Of a stretch of 64,000 nt of DNA, positions 28,086 through 36,402 are shown one piece after another. Each line of letters begins with the position of its first letter. The first letter of the stretch is position 1. Both the position numbers and the translations under genes were made by a program. The stretch lies in the NCBI RefSeq assembly GCF_005116475.1, contig NZ_SWBO01000005.1:1-64000 (forward strand). The letters run 5' to 3'. The stretch is from Pedobacter cryotolerans (GTDB taxonomy: Bacteria > Bacteroidota > Bacteroidia > Sphingobacteriales > Sphingobacteriaceae). The notes beneath the pieces were generated by a model. It saw only the letters and a list, made by a program, of their open reading frames with translations, searched no databases and was not told the DNA's origin.

Positions 28086-28170
28086 AAACCCGATTGGATG
28101 AAAAGCTCCCGATTTATCGGGACTTGTAAGAAAAGCGGGGCAGAAGTAAGCGATGAGCATTAACATTCGT
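28086..28170 (+). repeat. Dispersed intergenic repeat (family A, diverged)
   Basis: Runs from aacccgattggatgaaaag to gagcattaacattcg and contains the short palindromic part tcccgatttatcggga. It shares the outer layout of the other family A copies but is the most diverged. Confidence 0.4.
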
Positions 28171-28261
28171 TTTCTAATATTTACCATATAAGGCATTTAA
28201 GGAAATATAAGACAGAGCTTCAATGAACTTATATTTCTTATATGGTTTGATAAATAAAAAC

Positions 28262-28412
28262 AGATTCCTCGCAAGCTCGGAATGACAAAGAACCGAAACC
28301 TCACCTTGTTAAAGCAAGTGATTAAACGCAGTTACTTTTTTTCTCCGCCGCGGCGGAAGAGGGAGTGCATTGGACAGAAGCTAAACAACAAAACGCTCAT
28401 AGGGTGAGGTTA
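28262..28412 (+). repeat. Palindrome-ended intergenic element, copy 2
   Basis: A leader like gattcctcgcaagctcgga precedes a body that starts aaacctcacctt at 28296 and ends agggtgaggtta at 28412. The palindrome ccgccgcggcgg is fully conserved with copy 1, while the flanks of the palindrome differ at several positions. Conservation of the ends and the centre with drift between them suggests that the folded shape matters. Confidence 0.8.
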
Positions 28413-28476
28413 AACTGAAAAGGAGATTGCCGCAGTCGATGAAAAATCTCCTTCGCAATGACGAGCCTCTAAACAC

Positions 28477-28513
28477 AAAAAAAATCCCGATAAGCATTTG
28501 CCTATCGGGATTA
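28477..28513 (-). terminator. Terminator of rpsA
   Basis: On the minus strand, aatcccgata and tatcgggatt form a perfect 10-bp stem followed by eight T. It lies 24 bp past the rpsA stop codon. Confidence 0.9.
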
Positions 28514-28536
28514 AATGTATTAGCTAGTTAAAAAGC

Positions 28537-30468
28537 TTATTTTTTGTTTTTGCTTTCTTCGCCTTCCATTTGCTCTTTTAATTGAGCAAGAACGCTAAGA
28601 TCACCTAATGTAGATTTCTCTACAGAATCTTTCACTTTTTTAACTGCACTTACAGAAGCTTTAGCTTCTTTCTTTTTAGTAGCTCTTTCTTCAGCAGCAA
28701 CTTCAGCTTTAGCCTCTTCCCAAATACGGGCGTGAGATACAACGATACGTTTAGCATCTTTGTTAAACTCAATGATTTTAAATTCATTGGTTTCTTCAGC
28801 TTTGATTACAGAACCGTCTTCTTTAGCCATGTGTTTAGTAGGTACGAAACCTTCTACACCATAAGGTAAAGCAATAACAGCACCTTTATCAGTTACTTTA
28901 ACTACTGTACCTGTATGAACTGAATCAAGGGTAAAGATAGTTTCGAAAGTATCCCAAGGGTTTTCTTCTAATTGTTTGTGACCTAAAGATAATTTGCGGT
29001 TTTCAACATCAAGTTCTAAAACAACAACATCTAATGTATCACCAACTTTAGTAAACTCGTTAGGGTGATTAACTTTTTTGCTCCAAGATAAGTCAGAAAT
29101 GTGGATTAATCCGTCAATTCCTTCTTCAATTTCAACAAATACACCGAAGTTAGTCATGTTTTTAACTACAGCTTGGTGTTTGCTGCCAATTTGATATCTT
29201 TCTGCAACAGCTCCCCAAGGATCTTGAGTTAATTGTTTAATACCTAAGCTCATTTTACGCTCATCTCTGTCTAAAGTTAAAACTTCAGCTTCGATCTCGT
29301 CGTTAACTTTCAAGAATTCTTGAGGTGAACGTAAGTTTTGTGACCAGCTCATTTCTGAAACGTGGATTAAACCTTCAACACCTGGAATGATTTCTAAGAA
29401 AGCACCGTAATCTGCAACAGTAACAATTTTACCTTTAACTTTAGAACCAACAGCTAAGTTAGTATCTAAATTTTCCCAAGGGTGAGGAGTTAATTGTTTT
29501 AAACCTAAAGCGATACGTTTTTTCTCATCATCAAAGTCTAAAACAACAACGTTGATTTTTTCGTCTAATGACAATACTTCTTTTGGATGCTCTATGCGGC
29601 CCCAAGAAATATCAGTAATGTGAAGTAAACCATCAACACCACCTAAATCGATGAACACACCGAAATCAGTAATGTTTTTAACAGTACCTTCTAATACTTG
29701 ACCTTTTTCTAATTTAGAAACGATTTCAACTTTTTGGCTTTCTAAATCGTCTTCAATTAAGATTTTGTGAGATACTACAACGTTTTTAAATTCGTGGTTG
29801 ATTTTTACAACTTTGAATTCCATTGTTTTACCAACGTAAACATCGTAATCACGGATAGGTTTAATGTCAATTTGAGATCCAGGTAAGAAAGCTTCTACAC
29901 CCATAATGTCAACAATTAAACCACCTTTAGTACGGCTTTTCACGAAACCATTAATAATGGTATCATTGTCAAGCGCAGCGTTGATGGTTTCCCAAGAACG
30001 TTGTGTTTTTGCTCTCTTGCGAGATAAAATCAACTGACCATTCGCATCTTCTGGAGCTTCTACGAAAACATCCACTGAATCGCCAATTTTCAAATCAGGT
30101 GTATCTCTAAACTCTGAAGTAGAAACTAAACCGTCAGATTTGAAACCTACGTTTAATACTACGTCTTTGTTGTTGATAGACACAACGATACCACTAATGA
30201 TTTCGCCTTGTGTGATTTGGTTGAAAGTATCTGTGTACATATCTTCAAACTTTTTACGGTCTGCGTCACTGTAGTTACCAAATACTTTATCATCTGCATC
30301 CCAATCAAAATCCTGATCTGGTGTTGCTAAAGATGATTTGATTTGTTCGATAGAAACCGAATCAGCTTCTGACTCAATTGTTTCTTTCTCGGTTAGACGA
30401 GCGTCTGCACCTTGTAGTTCGGCATTTGTTGCCTCTAGTTCTTTTTCTGCTACTTGTTTTTTAGCCAT
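28537..30468 (-). CDS. rpsA: 30S ribosomal protein S1
   Basis: A 643-residue RNA-binding protein that helps the ribosome hold mRNA. After an acidic N-terminal stretch of about 65 residues come six S1 domains, seen as repeats of the pattern V-x-D-x-G-A/V-F-V/L-E-x-x-x-G-V-E/D-G-L-I/L-H (for example FGVFIDLGGVDGLLHITDIS). A Lys/Glu-rich tail ends the chain. Length and domain number are those of the family in this phylum. The gene is single, with its own promoter, an unusual leader hairpin and a Shine-Dalgarno-like sequence. Confidence 0.95.
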   Translation of the reverse strand: MAKKQVAEKELEATNAELQGADARLTEKETIESEADSVSIEQIKSSLATPDQDFDWDADDKVFGNYSDADRKKFEDMYTDTFNQITQGEIISGIVVSINNKDVVLNVGFKSDGLVSTSEFRDTPDLKIGDSVDVFVEAPEDANGQLILSRKRAKTQRSWETINAALDNDTIINGFVKSRTKGGLIVDIMGVEAFLPGSQIDIKPIRDYDVYVGKTMEFKVVKINHEFKNVVVSHKILIEDDLESQKVEIVSKLEKGQVLEGTVKNITDFGVFIDLGGVDGLLHITDISWGRIEHPKEVLSLDEKINVVVLDFDDEKKRIALGLKQLTPHPWENLDTNLAVGSKVKGKIVTVADYGAFLEIIPGVEGLIHVSEMSWSQNLRSPQEFLKVNDEIEAEVLTLDRDERKMSLGIKQLTQDPWGAVAERYQIGSKHQAVVKNMTNFGVFVEIEEGIDGLIHISDLSWSKKVNHPNEFTKVGDTLDVVVLELDVENRKLSLGHKQLEENPWDTFETIFTLDSVHTGTVVKVTDKGAVIALPYGVEGFVPTKHMAKEDGSVIKAEETNEFKIIEFNKDAKRIVVSHARIWEEAKAEVAAEERATKKKEAKASVSAVKKVKDSVEKSTLGDLSVLAQLKEQMEGEESKNKK

Positions 30469-30479
30469 TAATTAATAAT

Positions 30480-30513
30480 CTCCTTTGTTCCCTATTTAGG
30501 GACTGCAAAGGTA
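30480..30513 (-). promoter_or_regulatory. rpsA promoter box, leader hairpin and Shine-Dalgarno-like site
   Basis: On the minus strand, tacctttg at 30513-30506 matches the TAnnTTTG box. It is followed by the inverted repeat tcccta-aa-taggga (30502-30489) and then by caaaggag (30487-30480), a good Shine-Dalgarno match 11 bases before the ATG. Shine-Dalgarno sequences are rare in this phylum, so their presence beside a hairpin hints at control of S1 translation. Confidence 0.6.
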
Positions 30514-30579
30514 GAAATTTCTTTTTTAAAAGGAAAGTTTTTTTTAATAAATGTTGCTGATATTAAGCTATTTATAATT

Positions 30580-30616
30580 CCCCTCCCTCGGAGGGGTGCC
30601 TGAAGGGCGGGGTGGT
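30580..30616 (+). repeat. GC-rich intergenic hairpin repeat
   Basis: The arms cccctcc and ggagggg around a 3-base loop are followed by gcctgaagggcggggtgg. This stands out against the AT-rich surroundings and looks like an intergenic repeat of this bacterial group. It lies in the 348-bp gap between rpsA and the SH3 gene, which holds no gene. Confidence 0.5.
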
Positions 30617-30670
30617 TTTTATAATTTATCAGAAATTTATTTATTAGAAAAGCAAAAACTTAGCTTTTTT

Positions 30671-30738
30671 TAAGGTTAGTCCCGTTTTTCGCTTTACTCG
30701 CTTCGTACCTCAACTTCGTGCTCGCTACAACCGGGTTT
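30671..30738 (-). repeat. Dispersed intergenic repeat (family A, reversed)
   Basis: Read on the minus strand it starts aaacccggttgtagcgagc and ends with aacgggactaacctta, the family A layout in reverse orientation. It shares the gap with the GC-rich hairpin at 30580. Confidence 0.45.
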
Positions 30739-30816
30739 AAAATGCAAAACCTGTGCTAAAATTAAAAACCGTTATGGCGTAAATCTGTGTTTATCCCTAT
30801 TACCTTTGATTAAAAT

Positions 30817-31530
30817 CTACTGCTTAGTAAAAGTCCCTCTGGTAAAACCTTCGCCAACTAGCGTATTGTCATCTCTCATTAACAACATGATCGTATTTTC
30901 TTGCTGTTTGAATTTAATGATATCGCCTTCAACCGTGTATTTGGTTGTAATTAAGGTATCCATGTAAGCGTCTTCAATAATAACGTTGTTTGCCTTAAAC
31001 TCAAATGAATTATAATCGCCGTCGCCATGGTTTAAGTATTTACCAGCAACAGATTTTTCTACGATAAAAGTTAAATAGCTTAAATAACCAACTGCTAAAA
31101 CTACACATGTGGCCAAAACCATTAAAACTTTATTATTTAAAAATTTAAAAATTATAAATAATGAGCCTAACATAATAATGGCTACAAAAGCAATAAAAAT
31201 TGTCTTAGAATTATCTTTGCTTGTTTGTTGTTGTACCATAACTTTAGGAGCATCAGCTTTTTTTGCAGGCATAGGAGAAACCCTAGTTAAGTATTGGCTA
31301 CTCACAAATCCTTCGCCATTGGTTACCTTAACTTTAAAATATTTGGCATCAGTTGAATCTAAAACTTGCACATTTTCGTTTTGTGGAACAAAACCTACTT
31401 TTTTACTTGTTGGGTCTTTAGTTTCTCGAACATTTAGTTTATCTGCAGTTACTTTATACATATCTTGCGCAATAGCACCAATAGAAAAAGACAATAAAGT
31501 AATTATAAAAAGGGGGAATTTATAGGTCAT
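30817..31530 (-). CDS. SH3-domain envelope protein with two membrane segments
   Basis: A 237-residue protein with a signal peptide (FSIGAIAQ). A bacterial SH3 domain covers about 22-85 (VTADKLNVRETKDPTSKKVG). Two hydrophobic segments lie at about 110-128 and 133-155, and a C-terminal beta-rich part ends at 237. SH3 domains of this type often bind cell wall peptides. The mix of a signal peptide, an outer SH3 domain and internal helices suggests an inner-membrane anchor. Specific function unknown. Confidence 0.78.
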   Translation of the reverse strand: MTYKFPLFIITLLSFSIGAIAQDMYKVTADKLNVRETKDPTSKKVGFVPQNENVQVLDSTDAKYFKVKVTNGEGFVSSQYLTRVSPMPAKKADAPKVMVQQQTSKDNSKTIFIAFVAIIMLGSLFIIFKFLNNKVLMVLATCVVLAVGYLSYLTFIVEKSVAGKYLNHGDGDYNSFEFKANNVIIEDAYMDTLITTKYTVEGDIIKFKQQENTIMLLMRDDNTLVGEGFTRGTFTKQ

Positions 31531-31724
31531 GTTTTTGAATTTAGCTTAGTATTTTAAGCTTTAGCTATTAGAAATTATAAAGATTTGAAGCCTCAAAAGT
31601 AGGAAACCCTTTTAAAAACTAGCCAAAAATTTTAAAATTAACAACATTTAGCGCTAAATGTTTTGGCTTTATGCTATTGGTTAATAATAGCAATGGCCCT
31701 GCATTTTAAACCAGATTGAGCTAA

Positions 31725-31786
31725 ATAGCCCACAGCGAAGTATAACGAAGCGAGGACTATAAGCGAAAGCAGGGCTAACATTAATA
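31725..31786 (+). repeat. Dispersed intergenic repeat (family A)
   Basis: Runs from atagcccacagcgaag through gaagcgaggactataagcg to gcagggctaacattaat. It is the clearest copy of the family in the window. It lies in the 292-bp gap between the SH3 and TPM genes, which holds nothing else. Confidence 0.55.
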
Positions 31787-31822
31787 GAAGCTAAGGAAAC
31801 TGATTTTCAAATAAAAAATAAT

Positions 31823-33379
31823 TTACCAGCTACCACCAGCACCACCACCGCTACTGCTACCGCCACCAAAACTACCACTACTGCTAGATGAACTGCTGCT
31901 AGATGAACTACCACTTGATGACGAGCTAGACTCTACAAGTTTAGCTAAGGTTACCCATTTGATAAACTCTACATGGTTACAGAAACAACATTCATGAGTT
32001 AGCTTCGCTGTGCCAGTACTACTATAAGTTGGGGATTTTGTTGTTTCTTGTTTATTGAGTTGATAAGTTCTAAAGTTACATTTGGGGCATTCGGTGTAGT
32101 TTTCAAATTCTTCGGCAGGCCAAACTTTAATTTGATGTTCTCTTTGGTCTTCGCTTAGCCAGATATCATAATCATAAGCTTTAATGAGCTCTTCTTTTCT
32201 TTGTCCTTTACTTAAATAAGGCTCGCCTTCTAGGTTAATATCTCTATCTAAACGAGACATTTGTTCTTTTTTGCTATCAAATATTGGAGCAAACCTTTCT
32301 ACAGTTTTTGCTTTTTTAAAGGCGTGACTAATTAAGGCTACAATTATTGGAGGAGAAAAAACAATTAGCCACCAATATTTAGCATGAAAATCTTTAACTG
32401 CCTCGAAAAAATTTTCATCATCAAAATGTGTTCTTCTTAAGTTGCCAACAAAAGCATAATAACGAAAGAATAATCCGATTGCCAATAAAGCATAAAGAAT
32501 GTACGGAATATGCGTGATTTGGAAATTATCAAAAAGACCGAATCCGCTTCCAAATGCGAGCACAAAAATAGAAATAAACACAAAAAAGAAGATACCAACG
32601 CAGCCTTTAATATAAACTGAATCGTAGCCGTTTTGATTTTCTAAAATTTGATTGATGTTCTTTTTGGAGCTAGCATTTTTCTTGCTAATAACTTTTGTTT
32701 TAACTGCTTTGAATGGCTTATCGGTTAGCGGTGTACTTTTTTTGGCTTTTTTATTCACCAATTTAAAAACGATAAAAAAGAGCAATATTATAGCAACAGA
32801 AGCACCTAATGTAAACTTCCAGTCGAAGCTTTTTTGCTCTTCTTGTTTAATTAAACCCTGTATTTCGGCTTTTGCTTTCGGGTTGGTTAATTTATTGCTA
32901 ACCTCATCAATTGCATTCAAAATACCATCATCGTATAGGTTTTCTTTAAAAGCAGGAACTAGATTTCGTTCTCCAATTTGTTTTAGAACAATGTCTGGTA
33001 ATAATCCTTCAACTCCATCGCCACTTATGAAACGATATTTTCTTCTATCGGCCGCGATAAACAATAACAAGCCATTATTACTACCCGCTTTGCCGATGCC
33101 CCATTCATCAAAAATGGCTTTGGCAAATTCAAAATCTTCTTGATCTTCTTCGAAATCTTTTACAAAAACGATGGCAAATTCTACTTTAGTCTCTTTTTCT
33201 AATTGAACGAGTTTTTCGTCCATTGCTGATACATTTGATAAAATCCCATCAGGATTGCTTACAAAATAATCTTGTCCGTTAGTTTTAGGGTTTGGAATTT
33301 GATCAACAGTGTAGAACTTTTGAGCGAAAGCAAAGGTGCTTATCCATATAAATAGGGCAAGCAGGAAAATTTTCTTCAT
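31823..33379 (-). CDS. TPM-domain membrane protein with Ser/Gly-rich tail
   Basis: A 518-residue protein with a signal peptide (FIWISTFAFAQ) and a TPM domain at about 30-165 (PDGILSN, and GLLLFIAADRRKYRFISGDGVEGLLPD in two parts). A membrane helix lies near 190-208, two more near 260-310, and a CPKC/CCFC-type cysteine set near 430-475. The tail is almost pure Ser and Gly ending GGSW. TPM proteins have been linked to photosystem repair in plants and to phosphatase-like activity; the bacterial role is unclear. Such Ser/Gly tails are common in this family. Confidence 0.87.
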   Translation of the reverse strand: MKKIFLLALFIWISTFAFAQKFYTVDQIPNPKTNGQDYFVSNPDGILSNVSAMDEKLVQLEKETKVEFAIVFVKDFEEDQEDFEFAKAIFDEWGIGKAGSNNGLLLFIAADRRKYRFISGDGVEGLLPDIVLKQIGERNLVPAFKENLYDDGILNAIDEVSNKLTNPKAKAEIQGLIKQEEQKSFDWKFTLGASVAIILLFFIVFKLVNKKAKKSTPLTDKPFKAVKTKVISKKNASSKKNINQILENQNGYDSVYIKGCVGIFFFVFISIFVLAFGSGFGLFDNFQITHIPYILYALLAIGLFFRYYAFVGNLRRTHFDDENFFEAVKDFHAKYWWLIVFSPPIIVALISHAFKKAKTVERFAPIFDSKKEQMSRLDRDINLEGEPYLSKGQRKEELIKAYDYDIWLSEDQREHQIKVWPAEEFENYTECPKCNFRTYQLNKQETTKSPTYSSTGTAKLTHECCFCNHVEFIKWVTLAKLVESSSSSSGSSSSSSSSSSSGSFGGGSSSGGGAGGSW

Positions 33380-33424
33380 AAAAGAGTTTAAATAAAAATT
33401 AATCTTTAGGGAAGATTGAAGGTT

Positions 33425-34258
33425 TTATTTTTCAGCTTTTAGCTTGGTAATCATTTTTTCCAGCTTAACTTTATCATTGGCATAAGGTGCTAAATCAAAC
33501 AAGGCTACTTTTCTAAATTCAACAGGGTGGCTTTCGCTTTGCAAAGAAATATATCCGCCAGTTAAGCGCTTACCATCTTCTTTTACTTTAGGATCGAAGT
33601 TAATTACGCTACCACCACCAATTTGAGGTTTAGTGTATTGTAAAACCACTTCTTTATCTAAAATATGCTGAATTAACGAATCTCCTAAAACTAAAAACTC
33701 TGCAGTAACCCATTGGTCGCCAGCATAAGTTTTTGATTTAGATTCGAAACAATGTCCTTTATAAAGTTTATCATCAAGAAAAACCGTTGTGCCTGGTGTA
33801 CAAACATTGCTGGTGTGTCGAAGATCTGTTCCATTTCCACCAAGTAATTGTGCCTCTACAGAGATAGGAAAATCTTGATCTTTTAGCATCGTTTTTGGAT
33901 CTTGCCCATGCAGCATTGCACCACTGTTTCTAGTTGCCCAACCTTCGCCACCTTTGGCTTGCTCGCCAACAAAGCGATATTCTATTTTTAATAAATAATA
34001 AGAGAATGGTTTATTGTAGTGAATATGGCCGTATTGGAAGTTAAAATCTTCATAACCATCATACCTTACTTTCATCACACCATCTTCAACTCTAAACGTA
34101 TTTGCATAGTTTTCGCCAACTTCGTGTTTGGCAATTTTTACGGTCCAATCATTTAAGTCTTTACCGTTAAAAAGATTAATCCATCCTTTTTGTGCAGAGC
34201 AAGAAGATAAGGTTAGTGCAAATAAAACTAAAAAATTGAATAGGGATTTATTGAACAT
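33425..34258 (-). CDS. DUF1080 lipoprotein (3-keto-disaccharide hydrolase family)
   Basis: A 277-residue lipoprotein with the lipobox LSSC at about 17-20. The mature part is a concanavalin-like beta-sandwich of the DUF1080 family (GWINLFNGKDLNDWTVKI at its start), now linked to hydrolysis of 3-keto-glycosides. The likely location is the periplasmic face of the outer membrane or inner membrane. No oxidoreductase gene of such a pathway lies next to it. Substrate unknown. Confidence 0.88.
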   Translation of the reverse strand: MFNKSLFNFLVLFALTLSSCSAQKGWINLFNGKDLNDWTVKIAKHEVGENYANTFRVEDGVMKVRYDGYEDFNFQYGHIHYNKPFSYYLLKIEYRFVGEQAKGGEGWATRNSGAMLHGQDPKTMLKDQDFPISVEAQLLGGNGTDLRHTSNVCTPGTTVFLDDKLYKGHCFESKSKTYAGDQWVTAEFLVLGDSLIQHILDKEVVLQYTKPQIGGGSVINFDPKVKEDGKRLTGGYISLQSESHPVEFRKVALFDLAPYANDKVKLEKMITKLKAEK

Positions 34259-34296
34259 AGTTGTTGCTGTTAAATTTAAAAGTAGAAAATAATAAG

Positions 34297-34304
34297 TAAA
34301 TTTG
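34297..34304 (+). promoter_or_regulatory. -7 promoter box for the DUF6922/AbiEii pair
   Basis: taaatttg matches TAnnTTTG and ends 4 bp before the ATG of the first gene, so the message is probably leaderless or nearly so. Confidence 0.6.
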
Positions 34305-34308
34305 TGTT

Positions 34309-34614
34309 ATGTCAACCAACAAAAATATTCCGGTATTTGAAAAACGCATCTTTTGGGATGTGAATTTTGAGCGACTAGATTATGATAAAAAAGCTTCATT
34401 TATTATTGAAAGGGTTTTTGAACGCGGTGATGTGCAAGATATTCGTAATTGCAGAAGGTATTATGGTGATGATTTGGTTAGGACTGTTTTAATGAAGGCT
34501 AAATATTTGCCGATACATCGTTTGTATTTGGCTAGTGCAGTAATTGGTGAACCTATAGAACTTTTTAGATGTTATACTACAACACAGTTGAGTCCAAAAC
34601 TCTCTCCATACTAA
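34309..34614 (+). CDS. DUF6922 protein, putative antitoxin
   Basis: A 101-residue protein with the DUF6922 pattern (RIFWDVNFERLDYDKKASFI and later YYGDDLVRTVLMKAKYLP). In Bacteroidota this small family is commonly coded just before an AbiEii-type nucleotidyltransferase, as here, and may act as its antitoxin. Its last 46 bp overlap the start of the next gene in another frame, so the two are tightly coupled. The antitoxin role is inferred from context. Confidence 0.8.
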   Translation: MSTNKNIPVFEKRIFWDVNFERLDYDKKASFIIERVFERGDVQDIRNCRRYYGDDLVRTVLMKAKYLPIHRLYLASAVIGEPIELFRCYTTTQLSPKLSPY

Positions 34615-35201
34615 AACGTTTACTTAGCATTCCAGAACTGAAAGATTTTGCTTTAGTAGGAGGTACAGCATTGTCTTTAAAATACGGCCATCGACTATCT
34701 ATCGATCTTGATTTGTTCAGTTGCTATAAGATAGAATTTCACAAAGAATTTATTATAAATGCATTGAGAAATGAGTTTGGCGATGATTTTATACCAGAAG
34801 TTATGCCAGCAAAATGGGCAGTTTTTGGATTTATTAAAAATGTTAAGGTTTATATTGTTTCTTATCCTCATCAAATTATTAGAGAATTAGATTTAACTGA
34901 TGGGTTGAGAATGTTCAGTACAGAAGATATTATTGCAATAAAGTTTAACGCAATTTTGGGGCGTGGAAAGAAAAAAGACTTTTGGGATATGGCTGAATTG
35001 CTTAAAAACTTTAACCTAATTGATATGATGGCTTACCACAAAGAAAAATATCCCGAGCAAATGTTATTAATTTCCTTGCCTTCGGCATTAACCTATTTCG
35101 CAGATGCGGATGAAAGTGAAGATCCTATTAGTTTAAAAGGGCAAACCTGGGGAAAAGTAAAATCTTTCATCAGTAAAAAAGTTAGCGATTATTTAAAGTA
35201 A
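34569..35201 (+). CDS. AbiEii/AbiGii-family nucleotidyltransferase, putative toxin
   Basis: A 210-residue protein with the nucleotidyltransferase signature GGTALSLKYGHRLSIDLDLF at 31-50, where D46 and D48 would hold metal, and a second block KFNAILGRGKKKDFWDMAEL near 125-145. AbiEii toxins transfer nucleotides to tRNA ends and arrest growth, in defence against phages. The start at ATG 34569 lies inside the upstream gene. Its stop codon abuts the stop of cmk with no space. It is shorter than AbiEii of Streptococcus (about 300), as is usual for this clade. Confidence 0.82.
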   Translation: MLYYNTVESKTLSILKRLLSIPELKDFALVGGTALSLKYGHRLSIDLDLFSCYKIEFHKEFIINALRNEFGDDFIPEVMPAKWAVFGFIKNVKVYIVSYPHQIIRELDLTDGLRMFSTEDIIAIKFNAILGRGKKKDFWDMAELLKNFNLIDMMAYHKEKYPEQMLLISLPSALTYFADADESEDPISLKGQTWGKVKSFISKKVSDYLK

Positions 35202-35885
35202 TTAAGCCCTAGGTAAAAACGGATTAACTTTTTCTAATGCAAAATCTAACTGCTCTTGTTGTGTTAAATCTGTATTGTCTAAAATAATGGCATCTTCTGC
35301 TCTAACCAGCGGACTTTCTTTTCTAGTTGTATCGGCATAATCACGATGTGCTAGATTTTCAAAAACTTCTTCGAGTGTTGTAAAATTATCGCCTTTGGCA
35401 ATCATTTCTTTATGTCTGCGCTCTGCTCTAATTTTTGGATCGGCAGTCATAAAAAATTTTACCTGAGCATCTTCAAAAACTGCTGTGCCAATATCACGGC
35501 CATCCATTACAATGTTTTTAGATTTGCCCATGCGCTGTTGCTGCTTTACCATATCATGGCGAACTTGTTTGTTGGCCGATACTTCACTCACGTTTTCAGA
35601 AACAGGCATTTGTCTAATTTCTTCAGAAACTTCTTCTCCGTTTAACAAAATATGAGATTCGTAATCACGAGAGTGGAAATTTAATTCGATATGATGTAAA
35701 GCATCATCAATAGCAGCTTGATTGGTCATATCAACTTTGTTGCGCAAAAAATAAAGCGTAACAGCTCTGTACATGGCGCCACTATCTATGTAAATAAAAC
35801 CTAATTTTTTTGCCAAAGCTTTTGCCAATGTGCTTTTACCGCACGATGAATAGCCATCTATGGCTACAACTAGGTTTTTTCTCAT
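35202..35885 (-). CDS. cmk: Cytidylate kinase
   Basis: Phosphorylates CMP and dCMP with ATP. The 227-residue protein has a P-loop GYSSCGKS at 11-18, the YIDSGAMYRA motif typical of Cmk, and MDGRDIGTAVF near 125-135. Start chosen at ATG 35885, 6 bp after a -7 box. It is divergent from arfB with only 48 bp between the starts. Confidence 0.96.
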   Translation of the reverse strand: MRKNLVVAIDGYSSCGKSTLAKALAKKLGFIYIDSGAMYRAVTLYFLRNKVDMTNQAAIDDALHHIELNFHSRDYESHILLNGEEVSEEIRQMPVSENVSEVSANKQVRHDMVKQQQRMGKSKNIVMDGRDIGTAVFEDAQVKFFMTADPKIRAERRHKEMIAKGDNFTTLEEVFENLAHRDYADTTRKESPLVRAEDAIILDNTDLTQQEQLDFALEKVNPFLPRA

Positions 35886-35891
35886 AGTTTA

Positions 35892-35899
35892 CAAATGTA
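35892..35899 (-). promoter_or_regulatory. -7 promoter box for cmk
   Basis: The minus strand reads tacatttg, a full match to TAnnTTTG, 6 bp before the cmk start. This predicts a leaderless message. Confidence 0.6.
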
Positions 35900-35921
35900 A
35901 GATTTTGCTTTATTATTTATT

Positions 35922-35929
35922 TATTTTTG
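35922..35929 (+). promoter_or_regulatory. -7 promoter box for arfB
   Basis: tatttttg matches TAnnTTTG and ends 4 bp before the arfB ATG. With the cmk box it makes a compact divergent promoter pair. Confidence 0.55.
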
Positions 35930-35933
35930 TAAA

Positions 35934-36344
35934 ATGATACCTACTAAAGAAGAATTAATTAAAGAGCTTACTTTTAAAACATCGCGTAGCGGAGGCAAAG
36001 GCGGGCAAAATGTAAATAAAGTTTCGAGTAAAGTAGAACTGATTTTTAATCCACAAAATTCTTTGCTTTTTAATGATGATGAAAAGGTTTTATTATTAAA
36101 AAGGCTGGCTAATAGATTAGATTCAGAAGGTAATCTGCATATCGTTTCGCAAGAGGATAGAAGCCAATTACTAAACAAACAGCGGACAGTGATTAAGCTT
36201 GTAAAACTTTTAACTCAATGTTTGCAATTAGAAAAAAAACGGAAGCCAACAAAAATTCCGAAAACTGTTATTGCAAAAAGGTTAAACAATAAGGCGATCA
36301 ATTCATCGAAGAAGGAGAATAGGAAGAAGCCGGGGTTTGATTAG
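35934..36344 (+). CDS. arfB: Peptidyl-tRNA hydrolase ArfB (ribosome rescue)
   Basis: A 136-residue protein of the class I release factor family with the catalytic GGQ at 23-25 in RSGGKGGQNVNKV. It lacks codon-reading domains, has the ArfB (YaeJ) length, and ends in a Lys/Arg-rich tail (KKENRKKPGFD) which in ArfB enters the empty mRNA channel of stalled ribosomes. It would free ribosomes stuck at the ends of broken mRNA. Confidence 0.93.
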   Translation: MIPTKEELIKELTFKTSRSGGKGGQNVNKVSSKVELIFNPQNSLLFNDDEKVLLLKRLANRLDSEGNLHIVSQEDRSQLLNKQRTVIKLVKLLTQCLQLEKKRKPTKIPKTVIAKRLNNKAINSSKKENRKKPGFD

Positions 36345-36374
36345 TCTGAGCTTTTCAAATGGGTGTTTATTTGT

Positions 36375-36382
36375 TAGCTTTG
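36375..36382 (+). promoter_or_regulatory. -7 promoter box for the MACPF gene
   Basis: tagctttg matches TAnnTTTG, 20 bp before ATG 36403. This supports an independent transcript for the MACPF gene and a start downstream of the longest open frame. Confidence 0.6.
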
Positions 36383-36402
36383 CAAAACACACAAAAATAC
36401 CC

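Noticed and set aside
27923..28412. CRISPR-like array beside the hexosaminidase gene
   Set aside because: Only two units of about 151 bp with drifted interiors; no short regular repeats or spacers and no cas genes.
31109..31525. 138-codon open frame opposite the SH3 gene
   Set aside because: Antisense shadow of a well-supported gene with signal peptide and SH3 domain; no start context and no family.
32652..33143. 163-codon open frame opposite the TPM gene
   Set aside because: The TPM domain is clear on the other strand; this frame has the biased composition of an antisense shadow.
35921..36178. 85-codon open frame opposite arfB
   Set aside because: Overlaps the GGQ-coding region of arfB on the other strand.
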